Source: Thalassococcus arenae (GTDB lineage Bacteria; Pseudomonadota; Alphaproteobacteria; Rhodobacterales; Rhodobacteraceae). Taken from it: a stretch of 64,000 nt of DNA. The stretch lies in contig NZ_JAHRWL010000001.1 in NCBI RefSeq assembly GCF_019104745.1, positions 1,407,001 through 1,471,000 of the forward strand, given 5' to 3'. The translations under genes were made by a program, and so were the position numbers. Positions 47,801 to 56,002 of this stretch are shown one piece after another; position 1 is the first letter of the stretch, and each line of letters starts with the position of its first letter. The notes below the pieces were generated by a model. It was given only the letters and a program-made list of their open reading frames with translations, had not been told where the DNA came from and searched no databases.

Positions 47801-49380
47801 AGCCGATGAAGGATTACCTGCGCTCGGCCGCAGGGCTCATCAAGCAATACGCCTGGGCCTTTCCGGCCTTCAAACGGCCCGAAGGGGTCAAGAACGCCTT
47901 TGATCTCAACCTCGACATTCTCGAGGGCGACGAGCTGGACGCCATTCTCGACTTTGCCTTCGAACGCTATTTCAACGACAGCGGCCTGTTCGGCACGATC
48001 GAGGATGCGCTGGAACGCACGGAACAGTTGCGGCGCATCGGCGTGACGGAAATCGCCTGCCTGATCGACTACGGCATCCCGCGCGAACAGGTTCTGGAAG
48101 GGCTGTGGCCGCTGGCCGAAGTCGTGGCGCGCGCCAATGCCGAAACGGAACTGGCCGAAGACGATTTCTCGATCGCGGCGCAAATCATCCGGCACGGCGT
48201 GACCCATCTGCAATGCACGCCGTCCATGGCGCGCATGATTGCCATGAACGACGAGGCGCGCCAGGCACTGCGCGGCGTCAAGCACCTGTTCCTGGGGGGC
48301 GAGCCTTTGCCCGGCGCGCTGGTCAGCGAATTCGCGCAGATCACCAAGGCCGATATCACCAACATGTACGGCCCGACCGAAACGACGATCTGGTCATCGG
48401 TGGAACCGGCAAGGTCGGGTGACAGCGTCGTCAATCTGGGCCTGCCGCTGGCCAACCAGCAGCTATACGTTCTGGACGCCAGTGGCGCACCGGTCGGTGT
48501 TGGCGAGGCGGGCGAGTTGTGGATCGGCGGCGAAGGCGTGACGCGCGGCTATTGGAACCGCCCGGAATTGACTGCCGAACGGTTCCTGGACAATCCCTTT
48601 CACCCCGGCCGGATGTATCGCACCGGCGATCTGGTTCGGCGCCGTATCGATGGAAGGATCGACTTTCTCGGCCGGGTCGATCACCAGGTCAAACTGCGCG
48701 GCCACCGCATCGAACTGGGCGAAATCGAAGCCGCTCTGGAAGCCCAGGACGGGGTCAGCCAGGCGGTGGTCAGCGCGCGCGAGGATCAGCCCGGCGATGT
48801 CCGCTTGGTGGGATACTACACCGGCCGGTTCCGCGACGAATCGCAGTTGAAAACCGCCATGGCGAAATCGCTTCCGGCGATCATGGTGCCGGGGCGTTTC
48901 GTGCATCTGGACGCGTTTCCGCTGACCCCGAACAAGAAGGTCGACCGCAACGCGCTGCCTGCACCATCGGCACCTTCGGTGACTGCGCCAAGGCCGGCGC
49001 CGCGCCGACCATCGGTTTCGCGCCCTGCGGCGCCGGGATCGGCCAGGACAGAAGGCCAGATCGCCGAGATATGGACCCGCATCCTGGGCGTGCAAGGCAT
49101 CGCGCCGCGCGACAATTTCTTCGACCTCGGAGGGCATTCGCTGCTGGCCGTCCAGGCGCACCGGGCGATCCGCGAGCAGTTGGGCACGTCACAACTGTCG
49201 ATCACCGACATCTTTCGCTTTCCCGTTCTCGGCGACCTGGCCGCAAGGGTGGTCGAGCTTTCCGGGGATCTCGACGGGCCGCCGGCACCCTCCACTCCGG
49301 GGCCGGTCAGCGACCGGGCGCAAGCGCGAAGCGACGCGATGGCCCGGCGCCGCGCGATGCGTGCGCGCAGGCGCGCCTGA
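44797..49380 (+). CDS. NRPS with N-terminal formyltransferase and inserted luciferase-like monooxygenase
   Basis: 1527-aa multidomain enzyme. Residues 1-300: Fmt-like formyltransferase with the catalytic Asn92/His94 (VNFHDGPLPR) and Asp130 (SGIDTGNIL). ~315-490: a short piece that resembles part of a condensation domain but lacks HHxxxDG. ~510-750 and ~1120-1400: adenylation domain (YTSGSTGTPKGV at ~670, NMYGPTETTIW at ~1189, YRTGDLV, NKKVDRNAL). ~755-1115: FMN-dependent luciferase-like monooxygenase (MEFSIYYWGNDD..., FVAVWTPERHFHAFGG) inserted between core motifs A4 and A5, the MupA/Atu3671 arrangement. ~1415-1490: PCP (DNFFDLGGHSL). No TE. A hand-read specificity code (D I L Q F G M I W K) is near published glycine codes. 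Coupled to the GT2 and PPTase genes. Confidence 0.92.
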   Translation: MTAFATIVIGEQSLLVQCSEKLLERGHSISAVVTRNPAIADWAANQALPVVAPGKGLAARLVGRSCDWLFSIGNLAVLPDDVLALAERGAVNFHDGPLPRHAGLNAPVWALIEGESRHGITWHRIESGIDTGNILVQRFFDIGAQDTALTLNTKAFESAIDSFDELVGKLEADDAVGSVQNAAQRSYHARLDRPAGHGLIDWTRPAAEAERMIRALDHGPYWNPLCCAKLRARDAVFLVGHAKLTESHAKPGTVIDVTSDHLTVACIDHALVLSVLRRACGLPVDPGEIAAIGDVLSGPASDDDSAVAAVVRHEAFWRDQLAGLVAAELPLVNTASGQIETLALGLSDDAAGLVAVWAARLTGQDGFDIAFSDTALAGIAKTRLVSPWVPIRVILGETLADMSVALETEITRAVAKKGFFVDLAARDPALAAPVVPMIGLSRGAGPIPGVALTVELKANAALLHVDTGAVPLAEAVLLAARLDLLSQADQAAPLSTLETLPDTEHALVVQTWNATGVDHDRGLTMAAAFEAQVDATPDMTALVYEDHRLSYAELDARANRTAHLLREMGVDRDTVVGLHTRRGIDLLVGALAVLKAGGAYLPLDPGYPADRLNHYIADSGAPVIITQAALEAYLPKHDAQLLVIDAEPRLSEMSDRRPDPVARSEDLAYLIYTSGSTGTPKGVMVEHRNVVNFYRGMDDVIPHEDGGTWLAVTSLSFDISVLELFWTTARGLTVVLTSDEDRGLISRGPMRIAGGGMEFSIYYWGNDDGAGRDKYALLLEGAKFADENGFVAVWTPERHFHAFGGPYPNPSVTGAAVAGVTKNIGVRGGSVVSPLHHPARIAEEWAVIDNLTNGRAGMAIASGWQPDDFILRPENTPPENKTAMIRDIDTVRRLWRGEAVAFPRKDGNMHEVVTQPRPVSRELPVWVTTAGNPETWKEAGRNGCNVLTHLLGQSIDEVAGKIGLYHAALREAGHDPNDFTVTLMLHTCLSDSRDHAREIAREPMKDYLRSAAGLIKQYAWAFPAFKRPEGVKNAFDLNLDILEGDELDAILDFAFERYFNDSGLFGTIEDALERTEQLRRIGVTEIACLIDYGIPREQVLEGLWPLAEVVARANAETELAEDDFSIAAQIIRHGVTHLQCTPSMARMIAMNDEARQALRGVKHLFLGGEPLPGALVSEFAQITKADITNMYGPTETTIWSSVEPARSGDSVVNLGLPLANQQLYVLDASGAPVGVGEAGELWIGGEGVTRGYWNRPELTAERFLDNPFHPGRMYRTGDLVRRRIDGRIDFLGRVDHQVKLRGHRIELGEIEAALEAQDGVSQAVVSAREDQPGDVRLVGYYTGRFRDESQLKTAMAKSLPAIMVPGRFVHLDAFPLTPNKKVDRNALPAPSAPSVTAPRPAPRRPSVSRPAAPGSARTEGQIAEIWTRILGVQGIAPRDNFFDLGGHSLLAVQAHRAIREQLGTSQLSITDIFRFPVLGDLAARVVELSGDLDGPPAPSTPGPVSDRAQARSDAMARRRAMRARRRA

Positions 49381-49383
49381 ACC

Positions 49384-50046
49384 GTGACGGCGGAGGATCT
49401 GCGATCCTGGATTGCCGCGCTGGATCTTCCGCGAGACCTGAGTTGGGCCGTGACCGATTTTGCCGATCGTACGTCTCTTTTCGATGCCGAACAGGACGCA
49501 ATGGTCCACGCCGTGCCGCGCCGGATCGCGGAATTCGCCGGTGGCCGGCAGGCGGCGCGCGCGGCCCTCGAAGGCCTTGGAATCGACCCGCGTGCGATCC
49601 CGATGGGCCCCGACCGCATGCCCGTGTGGCCTCAGGGCGTCGCGGCCAGCATTACGCATGCGGACCGGCTGTGCCTTGCGGTGGCTGCCTGGAAATCAGC
49701 AATCCCGATCCTGGGTGTCGATCTGGAAACCGCTATTCCGATCCCTCCGCAACTTGTGCCCGAGATCGCGTCGGATGCCGACCTTGATGCGTATGCGCCG
49801 CTGCCGCGCGGCGAAGCGGCGCTGCGCGTGTTTTCCGCAAAGGAAGCGGCCTACAAGGCGCTGTATCCCGAGATCCGCGAGGTTGCCGGTTTCGACGCCA
49901 TCACGCTGCGGCGAAGCGGTACCGCTTTGCTGGCCGAACCTGCCCGCGCGGGGCCGTGGCACCATCATCCGGCCGCCCGAGCCCTGGTGATCCGGCAATG
50001 GTGGCGCGGCGGGCATCTCCTGTCCCTGGCGCTGCCGGCCGCTTGA
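49384..50046 (+). CDS. 4'-phosphopantetheinyl transferase (EntD/Sfp-like)
   Basis: Activates carrier proteins by adding the phosphopantetheine arm. The 220-aa protein has RRIAEFAGGRQAARAAL, SITHADRLCLAV, the Mg-binding LGVDLE and the FSAKEAAYKALYP signature, as in EntD-type enzymes. GTG start at 49384, three bases after the NRPS stop, so it belongs to the same operon and is the likely activator of the PKS ACP and NRPS PCP. Confidence 0.92.
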   Translation: MTAEDLRSWIAALDLPRDLSWAVTDFADRTSLFDAEQDAMVHAVPRRIAEFAGGRQAARAALEGLGIDPRAIPMGPDRMPVWPQGVAASITHADRLCLAVAAWKSAIPILGVDLETAIPIPPQLVPEIASDADLDAYAPLPRGEAALRVFSAKEAAYKALYPEIREVAGFDAITLRRSGTALLAEPARAGPWHHHPAARALVIRQWWRGGHLLSLALPAA

Positions 50047-50074
50047 CCGGCGCGGCCGGATGCACCGGCGAATT

Positions 50075-50189
50075 GTGGCGAAAACGTGGCGCGAATTCGC
50101 GTATTGGAAATGCTGTGTTTCCCGCTGCCATCCGGGAAAAACGTGGCGAAAAACGGGCATCTCCCCTAGATTGTGGCACGAAGGTGGCG
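50075..50189 (+). repeat. Paired GTGGC(G/A) direct repeats, 11-bp spacing, upstream of wzz
   Basis: GTGGCG occurs at 50075, 50086 and 50143, GTGGCA at 50173 and GTGGCG at 50184. The 50075/50086 and 50173/50184 pairs are each 11 bp apart, and 50143 is followed 11 bp later by the related CGGGCA (50154). Three one-turn-spaced pairs within a 230-base promoter gap look like binding sites for a regulator acting on the wzz transcript. Confidence 0.5.
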
Positions 50190-50276
50190 AGTTTGCGGCC
50201 CGGACAGAACCATTCGCCCACGCCGCTGCCCGTGGTCTTCCGAACGCATTGGGGGCCACTTTGCGGGAGACGTGAG

Positions 50277-51599
50277 ATGAATCAGTTCCAGACGTTCGAG
50301 GAGGTGCTTTCGGCGCTGCGCCGGCGTGCCTGGCTCGTGCTTTTGGTGGCGTTCATCGGCAGTGTCCTGTCGGTGGTCTACGCGATGCAGCAGGTCAAGC
50401 TCTACGAGGCGATCGCGGTCGTTCAGATCGAGGATTCCAGCGTGCCCGACCAGTTGGCCGGCGCCAGTGCCGCGACGCAAGACGCAGCACGGCGTGTGCG
50501 CCTGATCGAACAGCGCCTCATGGCCCGCGACAACCTTGTGCGGATCATGGAAAAGCACGACCTGTTCTCGGACGATCCGGAATTGTCGATGAACGAACGG
50601 ATCTTCCGTATGCGCCAATCCGCCCGGATCGAAGAGATCATCAACCAGGCGCAGGTCTGGCAACCGAATGTCCGGCCTTCGGGCCTGCTGATCACCGTGA
50701 CGCTGGACGATCCCCAAAAGGCGGCAGACCTGGCCAACGAACTGATGTATTCGGTCATCGACCAGTCGCGGTCGCGGTCGTTCGACCGGGTACGTGGGAC
50801 ACTGGATTTCTTCTCGATCGAAGAACGACGTGTCGCCGAGGACATCGAAAAGCTCGAGTCGGAAATCGCGGAGTTCAAGGGTATCAACGCAGAAGCCTTG
50901 CCCGAAGGATTGGCAAGCTTGCGCGAGCAACTGGTCGCGATCCGTGAGGCCGAACTGGAATTCGACCAGCAGATCGTCGCATTGGATACCAATGCCAGCC
51001 GAGCGCGCGAAAACGTTCTTTCCCGTCAGATCGCGTTGATCGAAGAGCAAAAGCGCCTGTTGAGCGAACGGCGGGAGCAGATCGAAACGATTCTTGCCCG
51101 CGCTCCGGATGTCGAGCGCGATCTGGGCCGTCTGCAACGCGAACTGACCGGATTGCAGGAGCAATATGCCGTTGTCACCCGCCGCAAGGCCGAGGCGGCG
51201 ATGGGGCAACTGTTGGAGGACCGCCAACAAACCGATCGGTTCGAGGTGCTTGAAACCGCGCTGGTGCCGGAACATCCGGTGACGCGCAGCCGCCGGCAGC
51301 TTGCGCTGATGGGCGGCGTGGCCAGCCTGCTTGCGGGACTTGCTGCCGCCTTCCTGATCGAAATGATGAACCCCGCGATCCGCAATGCCGCGCAGATGGA
51401 ACGGGTGCTGGGAATCCAGCCGGTCGTGTCTATCCCGCGGATAACGACAACCCGCGACAAACGAAGGCATAGCGCGCTGGTGATCGGGACAGTCTTGGCG
51501 GGATTGGCCGTGTTGTGGGGCGCCGCGCGCTTTGCCGGCGACAGGTTGCCGTTCACGGAACTGCTGGCTCGGTTGCTGCCGGGGTTGACGCGGTACTGA
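50277..51599 (+). CDS. Wzz/GumC-type polysaccharide co-polymerase
   Basis: 440-aa inner-membrane protein that sets chain length in Wzy-type export. It has an N-terminal helix (AWLVLLVAFIGSVLSVVYAM), a long periplasmic coiled-coil part (~150-330: IEKLESEIAEF, EEQKRLLSERREQIE), the family end motif LVPEHPVTRSRRQLAL and a second helix (~343-365) followed by a third hydrophobic stretch (~400-420). It has no kinase domain; the partner kinase gene is convergent just downstream. ATG at 50277 follows GGGAGACGTGAG. Confidence 0.87.
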   Translation: MNQFQTFEEVLSALRRRAWLVLLVAFIGSVLSVVYAMQQVKLYEAIAVVQIEDSSVPDQLAGASAATQDAARRVRLIEQRLMARDNLVRIMEKHDLFSDDPELSMNERIFRMRQSARIEEIINQAQVWQPNVRPSGLLITVTLDDPQKAADLANELMYSVIDQSRSRSFDRVRGTLDFFSIEERRVAEDIEKLESEIAEFKGINAEALPEGLASLREQLVAIREAELEFDQQIVALDTNASRARENVLSRQIALIEEQKRLLSERREQIETILARAPDVERDLGRLQRELTGLQEQYAVVTRRKAEAAMGQLLEDRQQTDRFEVLETALVPEHPVTRSRRQLALMGGVASLLAGLAAAFLIEMMNPAIRNAAQMERVLGIQPVVSIPRITTTRDKRRHSALVIGTVLAGLAVLWGAARFAGDRLPFTELLARLLPGLTRY

Positions 51600-51609
51600 C
51601 CGCGCCCCT

Positions 51610-52728
51610 TCAGTAATTGTATTTCTTGACCGAGCTGCCTTCGGCCTTGTTCAGCACCATGCCGAGCAAGGGGGTGTCTTCGCCCAGACGGTGTTCGACC
51701 TGCTTGATTTCCTTGTCGGTGGACATGCCGCCCCCGACGACCAGCAGGACACCGTCGAACATCGGGCGAAAGGCGATCACATCGTCATAGAGCAGTGCGG
51801 GCGGCAGGTCGAACAACATGACATCGGGCGCCATGTCCCGCTCGATCGCGGCCAGGGTCTGCCGGGTTCTGGGGTCTTGCAACAATTCCGCGGCATAGGG
51901 TTCTGTCGTGTCGTTGAACCCGAACGCGATGTTGCGGCCGGCGTGGATGGTGTTCTTGCCCATTCGGACAAGATGGTCGCCGGGGTGGGTCGCGCCGCGC
52001 AGCATGTCACCGATCGAGCCAGGGTTCGCAAAACCCATGACGGAATGAAGACTGGGCCGTCGCAAGTCGAAGTCCAGAAGGAGCGTGCGGCAGTTTTCTT
52101 GCCGCGACAGGCTGATTGCGAGGTTGGCCGCGGTAAAGGTCTTGCCGCAATCCTGGGTCGGCGACGTGATCGCGACCCGCTTCCAGCCGCGATCGGACAA
52201 GGCCTGGAGCAACCGGGTGCGCAACACGTCAAAGGCCGCATGGGCCGGGTTGTGACGGCTGGCGGTGATGATCCGGTTGAGCTCGAGATGCCGTTCACGC
52301 ACCGTGAACGATTTCAGACCGCGCCATTGCGCATCCGGGCCATTAGTAAGGTCGATCGGATCGGTCAGCGTGAGCGGGGGCGGTGTCGCGGCCCGCTTTC
52401 GGGAATGTGCGGCATCGCTGCGCTTGGCGGCGCTGATCTTGGCCACATCACCAGCCTGCGCTTCAAGCCGCTCGGCTTCGTGCCGAGCCGCTTCCGCGGC
52501 CTCTTGCTGCCGTGTCTCGATCTCGGCTTTTCGGGCGGCGGCAGCGCGGCGCTTCGCCTCTGCATCGGCCTTCGCTTCACGGTCCACGGTTTTTCCGACC
52601 TGCCCGGCCGCTCGGTCCGTTCGGCCTTCCCGGGACGGGGCCGGGTTGGTCTTGTCCTCGAACGCCGCGGGATCGGGTTCGGACACCCTTTTCCGACGGC
52701 GAAATTTGGGGCGATTGGCCATGTTCAT
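51610..52728 (-). CDS. CpsD/CapB-type tyrosine kinase-like ATPase
   Basis: 372-aa cytosolic ATPase. Residues ~45-115 are a charged Ala/Arg/Glu-rich linker; the P-loop domain starts near 165. Walker A is a variant, SPTQDCGKTFTAANLA; Walker A' is LLLDFDLRRPS and Walker B DVMLFDLPP. The C-terminus KKYNY has only two tyrosines, fewer than the usual Tyr cluster. It likely partners Wzz as a BY-kinase that cycles phosphorylation during polymer export. Convergent with wzz, 10 bases apart. Start at 52728 or 52722. Confidence 0.85.
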   Translation of the reverse strand: MNMANRPKFRRRKRVSEPDPAAFEDKTNPAPSREGRTDRAAGQVGKTVDREAKADAEAKRRAAAARKAEIETRQQEAAEAARHEAERLEAQAGDVAKISAAKRSDAAHSRKRAATPPPLTLTDPIDLTNGPDAQWRGLKSFTVRERHLELNRIITASRHNPAHAAFDVLRTRLLQALSDRGWKRVAITSPTQDCGKTFTAANLAISLSRQENCRTLLLDFDLRRPSLHSVMGFANPGSIGDMLRGATHPGDHLVRMGKNTIHAGRNIAFGFNDTTEPYAAELLQDPRTRQTLAAIERDMAPDVMLFDLPPALLYDDVIAFRPMFDGVLLVVGGGMSTDKEIKQVEHRLGEDTPLLGMVLNKAEGSSVKKYNY

Positions 52729-52944
52729 GCCCCGCGATCCATGCGCAGACCGATGGGGCCCCGCCGGTGCCCGGGGTGCCGTGCCTGAAGATGGACCGCA
52801 ACGCGCTGCATCGTCCTGCTCTGCTCCTGTCTGCGTGCCCGATTTCGGGCCGCTGTGCCTGTATCGGCGGTTACATCAGACAAATCTGTCAAGAATACGT
52901 CCGATTTGCGGGGATTGTTCACACCGCGTGTTCGCCATTCCGCC

Positions 52945-55035
52945 TCAGAAGCCAAACAGATTGGCACGCGTGATCGCTTTTTCAATGAACCGGGCGCGTT
53001 CGGTCTCGGGCGCCCAGTCCAGCATGGCCTTGGCCTTGTCATTGGAGAACACCGAAAAATGTGCCCGGCTTTTCCAATCGGCGAGCGACGGGCGCACAAG
53101 CCCGGTGCGGCGCAACGCGTATTTCTTGAGCGCGTATTTCACCGCGTCGGACGCGTAGAAGACATGGAGGTCGCCTGCGCTGACCCGGATACGAGCGCCC
53201 AACTCTTTGTGGATCGCATCGAAATAGTCCCGCGCCGACAGCATGGGTTCCCCGACCAGGTTGAAGCTTTCCCCGTCGACCGGCGCGTCGATCATCCGCA
53301 CAAGCCCGTCGACGACGTCTTCGATCAGGACGAACGGCAAGATGTTGCGCCCATGCCCCCAGATGCGCACCGCACCCGCACCGTGCCAGCGTCCGATACC
53401 CCAATGCTGAAGCGGCCCGCCCATGCCGACGACGATGCCCGGTCGCGCAATGACGATGGGCAGACCGCGGTCCTTGTTCAGTTTCATGAGTTGACGTTCG
53501 CATTCCGCCTTGGACCGGGCGTACAGGTTCCGGTCCGTCATGTCGTTCGGGAAACCGGTTTCTTCGGTGATGGTGACGCCGGGGTCCGACATGTCGTAGC
53601 TGGCAATGGTGCCGGTGTAGACCAGTCGCCGCACACCGGCCTTTTCGCAGGCCATCGCGACACGCGTTGCGACGCCGACATCGTTGACCAGGCAGTCGGC
53701 CCAGGTCTTGTCCAGCGACTTGGCAAGGTTGAAGACTACCTCGATGCCCCGCATCGCTTCGGTCAGCGCATCCAGGTCATGCAGAGACGCGGCGATGGTT
53801 TCCACCCGGTCGGGAAGATCGGGAAAGGGGCCACTGCTGCTTCGGGAAAGAACGCGCACATCGCGCCCGTCGGCCACCAGACGCCGTGTCAGCGCTCGCC
53901 CGATGAACCCGGTTCCGCCGATCACAAGGGCCGTCGGTTTGGGCCGGCGGGTCTGTGCGGCGGGCGCGGCGACCTTCAGCACCTCTTGTGGCAGCCTTGC
54001 GATGGTGTCGTCGATTGCCGTCATTACCGCGACGGCGCCGTCTTGTCCGAACCGAGGATCGGAACCGCCGTCACCTGCGCCGTAGATCGCCGCGTTCATG
54101 CCGCGAAAGCTGCGCGCGTAGGGGTTCCTGGTATTCAGCGACGTGGCTTGAACCCAAGCGTTTCCGAAACCGGCCTTCAGGTGCTGCGCCGCAAGCCCAA
54201 GCTGTCGCCGCAAGGGATTGACGACGAGGTCCGATGCGTTTTCCCGTTCGACGGTCAGCGTGTCGTGCGCGTAGTCCAGCCGCGCCCGGGCCGATGAGCC
54301 GCGCAGCGTCACCGAGCGGTCGTCGATACTTTCGACCATGGACAGCGTTATCGTGATGTCGACCGCGCCGGCGCGGGCGAGGATGCGGAACGCCTGCGGC
54401 CGCGGGTCGTCGCCGGGCAACATCACCGGTTTGCCGGCCTCGGCGAAAATGATCTCGGGCGCGCCGAACAGGTCGACGGCAAAGGCAAACGGATGTGGGC
54501 CCAGTTCCAGCAGCAGGTTCCTGGGCTCACGCAAAAGCCACAGGTTGTAGGGGCCCGATCGCAACGGCACCAGCGGCAAGGCCCAGGTGATCTCGGCCGA
54601 CGAGATGCGGCCGAAATCGCCCGCCAGAACCGCGGCTTTCATCCTTTCGTAGCTGGGCAGGCCAAGAAAGTTGTGGCCCGCCCGAAACCGTCTGCCCGCC
54701 TTTTCTGCCTCCAAGGCGATCTCGCGGGTTTCCGATGCGGATGTCGTCACCGGCTTTTCCACCAGGACATCCAGCCCGCCTTTCAGGCACTGGATGGCGA
54801 TGGCGTGGTGCAGATGGGGCGGTGTAAGCACGTGTACGGCGTCGCAGGAACCACTGTCGATCAGGGATTGCACGTCGGTGAAGACCTGCGCACCAAAGCC
54901 CGCCGCCAGACCCGCTGCCGCGTCTTTGGACAGGTCGCAGATCGCGGCGACCTCCACACCCGGTGTCGCGGCCAGCGCTTGGGCATGCCATGTGGCGATA
55001 TAACCGGCGCCGATCAGTCCTACTCTGGTGGGCAT
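52945..55035 (-). CDS. Fusion: Gfo/Idh/MocA oxidoreductase + extended SDR epimerase/dehydratase
   Basis: 696-aa protein with two nucleotide-dependent domains. The N-terminal Gfo/Idh part (1-~355) has RVGLIGAGYIATWHAQAL, HVLTPPHLHHA and the EKPVTTSASET motif. The C-terminal SDR part (~375-690) has ALVIGGTGFIGRALTRRL, FNLAKSLDKTWAD, and the Tyr/Lys pair in NLYARSKAECERQLMKL. Both look complete, suggesting that one protein does two linked oxidations or reductions on a sugar nucleotide. Start at 55035 (MPTRVGLIG); it lies 7 bases after the GT2 gene. Confidence 0.87.
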   Translation of the reverse strand: MPTRVGLIGAGYIATWHAQALAATPGVEVAAICDLSKDAAAGLAAGFGAQVFTDVQSLIDSGSCDAVHVLTPPHLHHAIAIQCLKGGLDVLVEKPVTTSASETREIALEAEKAGRRFRAGHNFLGLPSYERMKAAVLAGDFGRISSAEITWALPLVPLRSGPYNLWLLREPRNLLLELGPHPFAFAVDLFGAPEIIFAEAGKPVMLPGDDPRPQAFRILARAGAVDITITLSMVESIDDRSVTLRGSSARARLDYAHDTLTVERENASDLVVNPLRRQLGLAAQHLKAGFGNAWVQATSLNTRNPYARSFRGMNAAIYGAGDGGSDPRFGQDGAVAVMTAIDDTIARLPQEVLKVAAPAAQTRRPKPTALVIGGTGFIGRALTRRLVADGRDVRVLSRSSSGPFPDLPDRVETIAASLHDLDALTEAMRGIEVVFNLAKSLDKTWADCLVNDVGVATRVAMACEKAGVRRLVYTGTIASYDMSDPGVTITEETGFPNDMTDRNLYARSKAECERQLMKLNKDRGLPIVIARPGIVVGMGGPLQHWGIGRWHGAGAVRIWGHGRNILPFVLIEDVVDGLVRMIDAPVDGESFNLVGEPMLSARDYFDAIHKELGARIRVSAGDLHVFYASDAVKYALKKYALRRTGLVRPSLADWKSRAHFSVFSNDKAKAMLDWAPETERARFIEKAITRANLFGF

Positions 55036-55042
55036 CTCGACC

Positions 55043-56002
55043 TCACTTGTACTCAATGATGCGCATGTCGTGGCCACGCAGGCGGCGCAAACGGTAGAGC
55101 GCCATGCCGATCATGTTCGGGATCTTGGACAGGGTCAAAAGGACGGAATGCCGCCACGCTTGCCGTGCAGGAAGACCATCGCGGATCAGACCGCGCGCAG
55201 TGCGAAAATAGTTCGCCGCGTATAGCGCAAGAACCGCCAGACAAAGCCAAGGCGTCGTGAACAAACCCAGCAGGAATACCAGCGGCAGGATCGCCCCGTA
55301 GACCAGCACCCGCTTGCGTTCGATGACGAAGTGGTCGGGATGGAGGTGGCCCACCTGGGCAAACCCATGGCCCGTGCGCACCGCCCGCGCCCACCACTGC
55401 CCGAACCGTGTCATGCCCGCGTCGTGGCGGGTCATTTCGACGGGCACGCGGTGCAGTTTCCAGCCGGCCTTGCGAAAGCGACAGCAGATTTCGTCATCCT
55501 CGGCCGCGATGACTTGCGGGTTCATGCCGCCCACATCGCGCCAAAGCGCGGCCCGCACCATCATGTCGCCGCCGCAAGACAGGATTTCACCCGCGGGGCG
55601 GCGCCATTCCCAATCGCAAAGTTGGTTGTACAGAGACGCATCACGGTGAATTTCCGATCGCCAGCCGGTCACCATGCCGACCTGCGGGTTGGCTTCCAGA
55701 TGCAAGCGCGCGGCGTCGACGAAACCGGGAACCAACGTGCAATCGCCGTCCACGAACATCACGAATCGCGGGTCGTCCAGGGCGTCGAACCCCGCGTTCC
55801 GGGCGCGCGCCGCTGTAAATGGCGTCGCCATGTCCAACGCAACGGTCTTGGCGCCGGCTGCTTGCGCCGCGTGGACGCTGCCATCGGTCGATCCGCTGTC
55901 GACATAGACCAACTGCCTGACCTGACCCTGGGCGGCAGCCAATGCCGCGATCAGCCGGTCGCCCTCGTTGCGGCCGATCAGAACGACATCCACCGGTGTC
56001 AT
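55043..56002 (-). CDS. Glycosyltransferase family 2, membrane-bound
   Basis: 319-aa GT2: DVVLIGRNEGDRLIAAL, VYVDSGSTDGSVHAAQ, donor site FVDGDCTLVPGF, and EDDEICCRFRKAGW. A C-terminal hydrophobic pair of helices (LPLVFLLGLFTTPWLCLAVLALYAANYF) anchors it. The MTPVDVV start at 56002 overlaps the GT4 stop by ATGA. Together with its neighbours it forms a minus-strand chain of overlapping genes running from 59302 to 52945. Confidence 0.88.
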   Translation of the reverse strand: MTPVDVVLIGRNEGDRLIAALAAAQGQVRQLVYVDSGSTDGSVHAAQAAGAKTVALDMATPFTAARARNAGFDALDDPRFVMFVDGDCTLVPGFVDAARLHLEANPQVGMVTGWRSEIHRDASLYNQLCDWEWRRPAGEILSCGGDMMVRAALWRDVGGMNPQVIAAEDDEICCRFRKAGWKLHRVPVEMTRHDAGMTRFGQWWARAVRTGHGFAQVGHLHPDHFVIERKRVLVYGAILPLVFLLGLFTTPWLCLAVLALYAANYFRTARGLIRDGLPARQAWRHSVLLTLSKIPNMIGMALYRLRRLRGHDMRIIEYK

